Positions 8,572 to 15,000 of a stretch of DNA of 15,000 nt are shown one piece after another. The stretch's first letter is position 1; the number at the start of each line of letters is the position of its first letter. Source of the stretch: Theodoxus fluviatilis (Eukaryota > Mollusca > Gastropoda > Cycloneritida > Neritidae); NCBI GenBank assembly GCA_034096865.1, contig JAWQFJ010020073.1:2501-17500 (forward strand), read 5' to 3'. Below the pieces are notes generated by a model that had not been told where the DNA came from, did not search any database, and saw only the letters and a program-made list of their open reading frames with translations. The position numbers and the translations under genes were made by a program.

Positions 8572-9155
8572 CTCGGTTTCAGAAATGACCTTGGTGATGG
8601 CGCCCATCACAACCACGAGGGAGGAATGGGGAGACTCCAACACACGGTGCTCTGGGAAGGCCGTCTGGATGACGTCATGGACGAACCTGGACCCTAAAAG
8701 TTCTCCGGTCAGCACGATGTTCCTCAGCTCTGCCAAGCATTCTCGTTCCAGAGCCTCGCCTATGGCTTCATGAATGCCGTCGACGCACTTCTGGAAGAAG
8801 GACTGAGCAAGAGAGCTGTCAATACTGAGGACGTTTCTCGTCACACGGACTTTTCCTGCAAACGTCGAGTGGTTGACGGAGACTGAAAACAATTCTTGAG
8901 ACCCGGATGGTATCTTCACCACCAGTGGTTTTTTGTCTTGAAATAAATTTCTTGTCATTTGCCAACTGCGCATCAGCTCAAGATATTTCAAGTTGTCAAA
9001 GGACGTCAACCCGTCAAAACCGATTAAATCGGACAGGAAGGACTTGAAGGTTTCATTGACAGCAGCTCCTCCGCAGTTTTTCTTCTGTGTGGCGTAGATC
9101 TGCCTCAGACACCAGGTGTCCATGACCTCAAAGGCAGTGACGTCAACAACCTCTC
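8572..9155 (-). CDS. HSPA12-like exon, C-terminal half of ATPase fold, second copy
   Basis: This exon has 584 nt: two bases of a split codon, then 194 codons. The acceptor GTGCGTTTCTTTTCAG ends at 9156; the best donor is ACCGAG|GTGTGT at 8571. The peptide opens GEVVDVTAFEVMDTWCLRQI, aligning with the family's GGGTVDxTxHEV phosphate-2 segment. CGGAAVNETFKSFLSDLIG follows (family WGGTSVDxAFExFL), then a helical middle with KPLVVKIPSGSQELFSVSVN, and finally LRNIVLTGELLGSRFVHDVI and VVVMGAITKV, aligning with the LVGGF...L adenosine motif and KGAVLFG. Glycines of both nucleotide motifs are replaced (GGGTVD becomes xGEVVD; VGGF becomes TGEL), so ATP binding is doubtful. It lies upstream of, and in the same orientation as, the N-terminal exon at 7471, the reverse of normal gene order. 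It is therefore a different copy, a decayed remnant, or part of a rearranged gene. The frame is fully open. Confidence 0.75.
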
Positions 9156-10140
9156 CTGAAAAGAAACGCACAGCCCACTGTTCAGATGGAGCACTTGAGG
9201 CTATGATCGTCATGTGATTTCCTATCGTTGCAAGTTATAACTGATTTATGGATACCTACACGGTGCACTCTTTTCTAAAACGATGTACCCTTAGCTAATA
9301 ACCAAAGCATTCCTCAGGCAAGGCCATTTGTTACTTGGTGTTTTTACAGTCGTCTAATGTACAACACCATGATACAAATAGAATAGTTCACCAGTTTGCA
9401 GCGACACCATGCAACGCGCAGGCATCTCTGAGGAAAGAAGTTTATGAATTGCACCGAATCTAGGTTTCATTAGTTGACTGAGTTGGAAGAGCTTGTTCAC
9501 CGTGCAAGTTCAAACTACCTGTGGAAGTAAATGAGCGAATGACCTTGCAAACCACTTTCTAAACGGTGGCCCGACCTATTGACCGACTGACCATCCGATC
9601 AACCGCGTGACAGACTGACTTTGCCAGTTGTGTCCTTAAAGGGCATCTATACCTCGACCGATTTTATTTAACGATTCTGTCGGAACCTAACGCAATTGTT
9701 ACTTACTGGACTTACTAATATGTGGTGTCGAGCACTAAGCAAGGGTTGAATGATACGATAAATACGATGAACTTTGGGGAATAGAGGTTTTGTCTCAGTT
9801 TGTTTTACAAAAATTAAATCTAGGAGGATAGACACCCGGACTCTGATGGCCAAAACAATTCTGTACGTCACTTCCTGGTGCGGAAGGGATAAAAACAAAT
9901 CTCCGCTTGCAAGACTGACACACAAAGATTTGCAAGCTGCAAATATTAGGGAAATGATACAGAATAGATAGTCAAGAAAAACAGGATTAGTCACAATAAA
10001 GATGTTGAGATGAAATGGTGCACAAGCGCGATGGATCTTCAAGTTCAAGTTCTGGGGTGTGGAGTCATAAGGAATCGTGCGTGTCCATGATACGCACCCT
10101 CTCTAATCGCCTAGTCAATGCAACAAAAGGCCGTCGTAAA
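9156..10140. other. Spacer upstream of the second HSPA12-like exon
   Basis: I find no HSPA12 middle exon here, although the split codon at 9155 needs an upstream exon ending in phase 1. The stretch is AT-rich with many stops. A short GACC/GACT-rich patch lies at about 9571-9618. The longer open frames on the minus strand (about 9668-10048) show no known domain and have repeat-like composition. Confidence 0.5.
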
Positions 10141-10146
10141 TGGTGC

Positions 10147-10169
10147 AACACAAACACGCTGTTTGTGTT
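10147..10169. other. Perfect 10-bp hairpin with 3-nt loop
   Basis: AACACAAACA (10147-10156), loop CGC, then TGTTTGTGTT (10160-10169) is a perfect inverted repeat. It sits at the outer edge of the left arm of the foldback element described at 10150-10485. Function is unknown; it may be the element's end. Confidence 0.8.
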
Positions 10170-10485
10170 ACTCTGATCCAGAAATTTTGGAAAGACTTCT
10201 AAACGGGCCACACTAGTGGACTCGTCCGAAAAGAGGGGTGTGAGAAAGAACATAATTATCTGACTGGGTTGGCCCTTACAAGTTTTCTTCGGTAATTTTA
10301 TGAAAGAATGAGAGCGAATTCACTGAGAACTAACCAACCAATATCACTTGCCAGTCAGATACTGTTGCTTGCTAGCTTGTATAGCCCGCCAGCTTGGCCG
10401 TCTTTCCACAGCCCTCTCCTCGGACGAGTTCACTAGTGTGGACCGCTTCTGGAAGGCTTTTCGAAATATATTTGGATGTTCACAC
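10150..10485. mobile_element. Candidate foldback or MITE-like element with long inverted arms
   Basis: The sequence at 10204-10228 and the reverse complement of 10421-10445 match at 23 of 25 positions, including the shared core CACTAGTGTGG. Weaker similarity extends outward (GAAATTTTGG against its partner TATATTTGGATG) and inward (AGAGGGGTGTGAGAAAGA against its partner), so each arm is about 75-90 bp around a loop of about 160 bp. No transposase is encoded. Similar peptides read from both arms (SDESTSV on minus, SDEFTSV on plus) are a side effect of the inverted copy. The right arm ends almost exactly where the LINE tail begins, so the LINE may have inserted at or next to it. Confidence 0.6.
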
Positions 10486-10489
10486 TCAG

Positions 10490-10504
10490 CTTCACTTCAC
10501 TTCA
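10490..10504 (-). repeat. (TGAAG)3 tail of the LINE
   Basis: Three copies of TGAAG in the element's sense strand, starting with the TGA stop codon of the ORF at 10504-10502. Short terminal microsatellites in place of poly-A are usual for RTE-type elements. Confidence 0.75.
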
Positions 10505-12930
10505 CTTGTCCCGAAGTCTGGACGACCGTTGGGGCACCACAGATGATCTGGCAACCAGCTCTCTCCATTCCTCTCGCCTCTCGGACTGTCTCAAGGCTTC
10601 GCTGAGCCTCATCCCTGTCCACTCTGAGACGTTGTCCTCCCATCTTTTCCTTTGTCTGCCTCTCCTCCTCCCTCCTTTTACTGTGCCTTGTAGCACAGTC
10701 TTGGCAAGCCCTGATGATCGTGAGACGTGCCCATACCACTTTAGTTTGCGTCTTTTCACAGTGGTCAGTAGTTCTTCATGGGGCCCGATGGCTTGCCTGA
10801 TTCTGTTTCGGACTTCCTCGTTTGTGATGCGGTCCTTGTAGGAGATGCCGAGGAGTCGTCGAAAGCATCTCATTTCCATGGCCTGTATCCTTCTCCAAGT
10901 CAGCTGTTAGTGTCCATGACTCACAGGCATACAGAAATATGGACATGACCAGGGCGCGCATCAGTCTGATCTTTGAGCTGAGGACTATGTTCCTGTCCTT
11001 CCAGATGGTCTTGAGTTTTGTGAGTGCTGCTGTGGTCTGAGCAATTCTGGCGAGTATTTCAGGTTTGGATCCTGCATCTGTGACAATTGCTCCCAGGTAT
11101 TTGAAGCTGTTGACGGTTTCCAGTTTCTCGCCACAGACCTTGATGTCAGTGCTGATGCCGTTGGTGTTGTTGGTCATCAGTTTGGTCTTCTCTGCACTAA
11201 TCTGCATGCCAAAGTTTGTGGAGGTTGTGTCTAAGCGCTCCACTAAGTTCTCCAGCTCCTTTTCACTTCCGGCCAGGCCATCTATGTCGTCAGCAAAACG
11301 TAAGTTTGTGATTGTTCTGCCGCCAATGCTGACTGTCCCCTCGTGGTCTTTTAGGGCGTCAGTCATTATTCTTTCCAGGAAGATGTTGAAGAGGGTGGGA
11401 GAGAGCAAACAGCCTTGTCTCACTCCGACTGTGGTTCTGAACCAGTCCCCAATGCTGCTGTTGAAGTATATGGCACTTGTGGCATTGTCATACAGGTGTT
11501 CTATGACTCTGATCAGGTTGGCGTTGATGTTGTACAGCCTCATGGTAGCCCACAGTGCTGCATGCCATACCCTGTCGAAAGCCTTCTTAAAGTCCACGAA
11601 GACGTGGTAGAGGTCCTGTTGGTGTTGTAGGTACCTCTCGCACAGTATCCTGAGGTTGAAGATCTGCTCCGTTGTACTGCGCCCTTGTCTGAAGCCTGCC
11701 TGTTCTTCAGCGATGATCTTCTCTGCTTGTGGCTTCAATCTGTTCAGTAAGATCTTCAGCATGACTTTGCTCGGGTGGCTGATCGTTCTGTAGTTCTGGC
11801 ATAGCTGTAAGTTGCCTTTCTTGGGGAGGGTGATGATGAGGGACTGCGTCCACGGTGTGGGCCACTCCCCCGTCTGCCAGATCTTGTTGCAGATGGTCAG
11901 TAAAGCACTGATCATTTCTTCCCCCCTGCCTGTATCAGCTCTCCTGGGATGTTGTCCACTCCTGCTGACTTCCCCTTTTTCAGCGATTTCATTGCTGCTT
12001 CCACTTCTACACAAAGGATGGGGTGGTCCTCGTTGTTGGTTGCTGGAGGGACATTCAGTACTTCTTGGTCTCCCGTGGTTCTGTCGTTGTAGAGTTCTGA
12101 GCAGTATTCTGTCCACCTCTTTAGGATGTCTTGTTCTTCCGTCAGACACTTTCCGTCTTTGTCTTGTATTGTGGTGGTTCGCCCTTGCTTTGTGCTGGTC
12201 AGATCTTTCACCAGCTGGTAGTTTTTTTTTGCTGTTGTTCTTCAGGCTATTATCAATGTCCTGGCACTGTTCTTCAATCCAGTTCTCCTTGGCCTTTTTC
12301 ATACTTTTCTTGATTTCGTGGTTGACTGCTTTGTACTGCTTTGCGCCTTCTGTGTCGTTCTTTTTCTTCTTCAGGTCTCTCCGTTTGTCACAAAGATCGA
12401 GTACATCGGCTGTGACCCAGGGCTTTTTGACTGAGCGGTGTTTGCCAAAGATCTCACTTGTCGTTTCAGTCACCGCTGTGTTGAAGGTGTCAATCAGCGT
12501 GTCTCTGTCTGTGTCGACAGCGTTTAGAATGGTAAGCGCTGCAAATTTCCCTCCAATCGTTGCTTGGAAGGCTTCTGCTACCTCTGGATCTTTCAGTTTT
12601 TCGAGGTCGAATTTGATTCTTGTGGGGCCCAGTTTGTTGGCTTTCTTCAGGTGTAGCTTGAAGGTCATTAGAACAAGCTCGTGGTCGGCCCCTGGAAAGC
12701 TCCGTGTCTTGGTTACGTTCACATTGGAGCGGAAGCGCTTTTTCACCATGATGTAGTCTATTTGGCTATGGTGTTCTCCACTGGGGCTGTGCCATGTGAC
12801 TCTTCTTGATGGTTTGTGTGAACCAAACGTATTTGCCAGCATGAGGTCATTGTAACTGGCAAATTCCAAGAGCCTCAAGCCCCTCTCGTTGGACTTGGTG
12901 TGATCTACCCACTGTCCAAACGGACAGTGT
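10502..12930 (-). pseudogene. Endonuclease/reverse transcriptase ORF of the LINE, frameshifted
   Basis: Domains in order: the endonuclease end with LANTFGSHKPSRR...HSQIDYIMVKKRFRS and GADHELV (the family's catalytic S-D-H reads A-D-H); then RT with motif A FVDFKKAFDRV (about 11571-11607), motif B GVRQGCLLSPTLFN (about 11390-11436), motif C FADDIDG (about 11276-11305) and FKYLGAIVTDAG; then the C-terminal zone ending KLKWYGHV...GRRRGRQRKRWEDN. The frame breaks at least three times. An A-run in sense (T9 on plus, 12222-12230) is one base too long; a G-run (C6 on plus, 11921-11926) is one base too short; and two bases seem lost near 10876, after LTADLEK. Between the first two, the correct reading continues in another frame (12211-11912: VKDLTSTKQGRTTTIQDKDG...GVDNIPGELIQAGG). 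Inactive copy; this protein would act in cis on its own RNA. Confidence 0.88.
12911..12928. other. Perfect 7-bp inverted repeat at the LINE 5' end
   Basis: ACTGTCC, loop AAAC, GGACAGT sits at the junction between recognisable endonuclease sequence and unrelated DNA. It may be chance, or a small snap-back made during truncated insertion. Confidence 0.5.
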
Positions 12931-12969
12931 TGACCAAAAACATTTAATGAATGGATTTCTCTTTTCTTT

Positions 12970-13392
12970 TATGAAAGTCTAGTATAGTCTTGTCTAAATT
13001 AGTCTAGTTTAAATAAAATCAGTCTAAACAGGTCCCGTCTAAATTAGACATGATTAGACTAGACTAGATTAGACTAGATTAGACTAGACTAGACTAGACT
13101 AGACCAGACCAGACCAGACCAGACCAGACCAGACCAGACCAGACCAGACCAGACCAGACCAGACTAGACTAGACTAGACTAGACTAGACTGGATTAAAGT
13201 AAACTAAAATTAATCTGAGCTGAGCTGAACTAATTAAACGAAGCTCTGAGCAAATAGGACTTTCAGTACAGACAAGGGAAACTTGTTCTTGCAAACGTCT
13301 AGTCTAGTCTAGTCTAGTCTAGTCTAGTCTAGTCTAGTCTAGTCCAGTCCAATCCAGTCCAGTCCAGTCCAGTCCAGTCCAGTCCAGTCCAG
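12970..13392. repeat. Strand-switching pentamer satellite (AGTCT / AGACT / AGACC / AGTCC)
   Basis: Degenerate AGTCT-type pentamers (12970-13034) flip at the near-palindrome GTCTAAATTAGAC into AGACT pentamers (about 13046-13190) that hold a central block of some fifteen AGACC units. After a spacer of about 110 bp (13191-13297), the complementary pentamer AGTCT runs for about eight units and changes into AGTCC (about 13298-13392). AGACT and AGTCT are reverse complements, so the two blocks can pair as a long hairpin. The C-variant blocks are not complementary to each other, so each spread after the inversion. Confidence 0.93.
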
Positions 13393-14010
13393 TTTTGGTT
13401 TAGTTTGGTTTGGTTTACCTGTGTTTGGTGTGATTGAGCTTAAAGTTAAATTTAGTGTAACCTATTAAAATATATTTTTTGTGATTTGTGTGTAGTTTAG
13501 TTTGGTTTAGTAGTTTTGTGAACTTCAATTTGTTTTTTCATTTGGTTTGTTGATTTCTTCGTGTTTATTTTGGTTAGTCTCTTGATAGTTTGGTCTGATT
13601 TAGGTTGAGTTGGTTTAGGCTAAATTTGTTTTAGGCTATGTGAGTTTGTTTGAGGTTGGATTGAAATAGATAGGGTTGACTTGCATTGGTTCGAGTACAT
13701 TTGGTTAGAGTTGGTTGAGCTTGTTGGTTTGGGTCAATTTGTTTTGGGTTTGAGTTGGGATGGCTTAGGTTTGTTGCGTTAGGTTGGATTGTCTTGAGGC
13801 AAACAGGAGTTGCGCCAGGATACCAAACAGAAAAGTCGAAGGAGAAAATGTGTCCAATGATATTTATTTCAACTTTTCACAAGCTTTGAACTGCAACTTC
13901 TTCACCAGGTGAGAGTAGTTCGGGCAGTTTTGTGTGGTTCAAGCTGACTTTGTTTGGGTGTGCGTTTGTGAAGTTTGGTTTGAGCTAGGTTTGTTTTTCT
14001 TGGATTGCAT
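13393..14010. repeat. Decayed G+T-rich tract (GGTTT/GGTTG-like), C-poor on plus
   Basis: From TTTTGGTTTAGTTTGGTTTGG onward the plus strand is dominated by GGTTT, GGTTG, GGTTTAGG and GTTTTG words, with few C residues, interrupted by a non-repetitive patch at about 13797-13925. It looks like an old pentamer array drifting by mutation, perhaps the weathered continuation of the AGTCC block. The composition is too irregular to be a telomere array. Confidence 0.7.
13797..13909 (+). other. Possible 5' UTR exon of the SAM-like gene, or antisense repeat 3' end
   Basis: This non-repetitive patch ends in TTCTTCACCAG|GTGAGAGT, a strong plus-strand donor. It lies 189 bp before the acceptor that precedes the ATG at 14099, so it could be a non-coding first exon. 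Read on the minus strand it instead resembles a transposon 3' end, with a GTGAAGAAGTTGCAG motif followed by AATAAA within about 40 bases. I cannot decide between these; the second explanation would make the donor coincidental. Confidence 0.35.
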
Positions 14011-14098
14011 TTATGTGGTCGGTCGATAGTATTCCAAACACCCGTTCCAAAGGTAAAAAACAGCAATTTTCTGAAGTGCGCACTTGTTTGTCCTGCAG

Positions 14099-14268
14099 AT
14101 GGCAGAGAGTTCATCAGGTGAGTCATCGAGGGAGGAGTTCAAAGGTCACGGACTGCCAGACGTTGTTGTGAGCAACCTCATCCAGTATGGGCTGACCTCT
14201 GTGCAGGACCTGACAATCTTCAAAGAGGAAGACTTTGAATGGATAGGAAAGGCAGATGGAGTGAAACC
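14099..14268 (+). CDS. SAM-like domain protein, first coding exon (partial gene)
   Basis: The acceptor TTTGTCCTGCAG ends at 14098, and the ATG is the first codon of the exon, so I start here rather than at the upstream TTG in the same frame. The exon has 56 codons plus two bases and ends at ACC|GTAAGT. It begins with a Ser/Glu-rich leader (MAESSSGESSREEFKGHG) and continues LPDVVVSNLIQYGLTSVQDL and TIFKEEDFEWIGKADGVKP. The pattern of a helix, then 'L..YG(L/I)..(V/L)..L..(L/F)(K/T)EEDF..IG' and a turn before a basic helix is that of a sterile alpha motif (SAM) domain, a protein-interaction module. SAM-type is my inference from pattern; a death-fold or other small helical domain is possible. Confidence 0.65.
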
Positions 14269-14658
14269 GTAAGTACTTTTCTGTCCTGCCTGGGAACATG
14301 ATGTTGTGGATAACGTGACTTTTGATGGGCAGATCATGCCTTTTTATGCTCTCGCTCGGGGATTTTTTTATATGCTGAGGGTCAGTGATGGATTTATCGC
14401 CATGTAGAAAAAGTAAGCAGTTGTCTCATGCCGAGTCATTATATTTTAGTTAACTGATTGTTGTAGTTTGTTTTCGTAGAGATCACTTCAGTAAGGAAGC
14501 AAATGATGCTCATGCATGTACAAACGATGCTGAATCATCGTTCCAGTACCCGTGATGAAACCTCCCAAAGGCTTGTGTTTTTTTTCTCATTTGCCTTCCA
14601 TGCCACCTCTGAACGTCGGCCTACTGCGACACTTTTATTCCTATTTCATGTTCTGCAG
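14269..14658 (+). other. Intron of the SAM-like gene, 390 bp
   Basis: The intron is bounded by GTAAGT and a T-rich acceptor TTCATGTTCTGCAG. It is AT-rich with no other feature seen. Its frames (for example those starting near 14503 and 14552) run into exon 2 but carry no domain of their own. Confidence 0.6.
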
Positions 14659-14723
14659 ATTCCATGTACGGAAGTTAAGATGTCTGCAAGAGGAACTGCT
14701 ATGGAAACAGACGCAGACCCGGG
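14659..14723 (+). CDS. SAM-like domain protein, second coding exon (partial gene)
   Basis: The acceptor TATTTCATGTTCTGCAG ends at 14658 and the donor is CGGG|GTGAGT at 14724. The first base completes the split Pro codon from the previous exon (CC+A), and the joined frame reads VKP-FHVRKLRCLQEELLWK without a stop. This supplies the final basic helix expected at the end of a SAM-like fold (H..RKL..LQEEL). The exon ends one base into a codon. Later exons lie beyond the right edge, so the rest of the protein is unknown. The other frames through this exon give stops or lack this match, which supports the chosen junctions. Confidence 0.6.
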
Positions 14724-15000
14724 GTGAGTGCATCCAGCGAGGCTGAGAGAAACTGCTCTGAAGTAGCAGCCTGTGGGACACTACTCTACTCTACACAGCC
14801 AGCAAAAATGGCGCACTTCATGAAGAGGGACAGAAACAAATTCAAAGTTTCACTCTCCTTTTGATTTTGCCGTGAAATCGCCGTGAAGTGCATCACGTGA
14901 TCTGATTGTTCTGGAAAATACTTTGAGGAACACAAAACTGGTCTCAGACAAGGTCATAGCGTGTTTGTAAAGTCCTCTCAATAAGGGGTTTCTCCTGGCT
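14724..15000 (+). other. Start of the next intron of the SAM-like gene
   Basis: The intron begins GTGAGTGC. No further exon is recognisable before the window edge. It holds a TCACGTGA palindrome at 14893-14900. Confidence 0.5.

Larger units (their letters stand above)
10490..12930 (-). mobile_element. RTE-like non-LTR retrotransposon (LINE), 5'-truncated
   Basis: The minus strand carries the C-terminal part of an endonuclease domain, a full reverse transcriptase and a C-terminal zone, then a pentanucleotide tail. The endonuclease frame can be followed back to about 12930 (FGQWVDHTKSNERG, preceding the ERGLRLLEFASYNDL segment), where similarity stops; the N-terminal endonuclease half is missing, as in typical 5' truncation during target-primed reverse transcription. 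The 3' end is (TGAAG)3 at 10504-10490. The stop codon TGA is itself the first TGA of the tail, so there is no separate 3' UTR. I assign it to the RTE clade from the endonuclease-RT layout, the QIDYI and RF(R)S segments and the short repeat tail. A related clade is possible. I could not identify a convincing target-site duplication. Confidence 0.85.

Noticed and set aside
9668..10253. Minus-strand open frames of 126 and 62 residues between the HSPA12-like exon and the LINE
   Set aside because: No domain, no splice context; the second partly overlaps the foldback arm and has a matching peptide from the other arm, so it is repeat sequence.
11812..12756. 314-residue plus-strand open frame (membrane-protein-like)
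   Set aside because: It is antisense to the LINE reverse transcriptase; its hydrophobicity follows from the complementary coding bias.
13393..13800. Internal telomeric repeats
   Set aside because: GGTTTAG-like words are present but irregular; no run of TTAGGG or another telomere unit.
13797..13911. Hammerhead ribozyme on the minus strand (CTGGTGAAG ... CAAAGC)
   Set aside because: The core should be CTGATGA...GAAAC; key positions differ and a proper stem II is not seen.
14503..14746. Independent plus-strand small proteins starting near 14503 and 14552
   Set aside because: They consist mostly of intron sequence; only the part after 14659, read in the frame set by the upstream exon, fits the SAM-like product.

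Overview
The window reads as nuclear DNA of an invertebrate animal. A lophotrochozoan, most likely a mollusc, is my best guess. The evidence is split coding exons with GT/GC-AG junctions, HSP70-family HSPA12-like exons of a kind known to be amplified in bivalves and gastropods, an RTE-like non-LTR retrotransposon, and abundant micro- and minisatellites. Nothing is bacterial: there are no operons, no ribosome binding sites, and most of the DNA is non-coding.

Left part (1-7471), minus strand: two consecutive exons of an HSPA12-like gene. The N-terminal exon (7471-7106) carries the ATP-binding DFGTT motif. It ends on a codon boundary at a GTAAGT donor and is phase-compatible with the next exon (246-25), which carries the TVPAIW...QFMREAA segment. 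The gene runs off the left edge. The roughly 6.9-kb intron between them is mostly one giant minisatellite (about 423-5745) built from 28-bp and 34-bp versions of a single unit, followed by ordinary AT-rich sequence and a long pyrimidine trinucleotide tract (6696-6903).

Middle part (7472-10490): a second HSPA12-like exon on the same strand (9155-8572) encodes the C-terminal half of the ATPase fold, with degenerate nucleotide-binding motifs. It lies upstream of the N-terminal exon of the other copy. No matching N-terminal exons or final exon could be found for it here, so it is a remnant, part of a gene with distant exons, or part of a scrambled or fused locus. A tetranucleotide repeat (8051-8190), a short perfect hairpin and an inverted-repeat (foldback) element (about 10150-10485) fill the spacer.

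Right part (10490-15000): a 5'-truncated, frameshifted RTE-like LINE on the minus strand (about 12930-10490), whose stop codon is also the first base of its pentanucleotide tail. Next comes a strand-switching AGACT/AGTCT pentamer satellite (about 12970-13392) and a decayed G+T-rich tract (to about 14010). Then come the first two coding exons (14099-14268, 14659-14723) of a plus-strand gene whose predicted N-terminus looks like a SAM-type helical domain; it runs off the right edge. HSPA12-like proteins are ATP-binding HSP70 relatives. The window gives no direct evidence that the plus-strand gene works with them.
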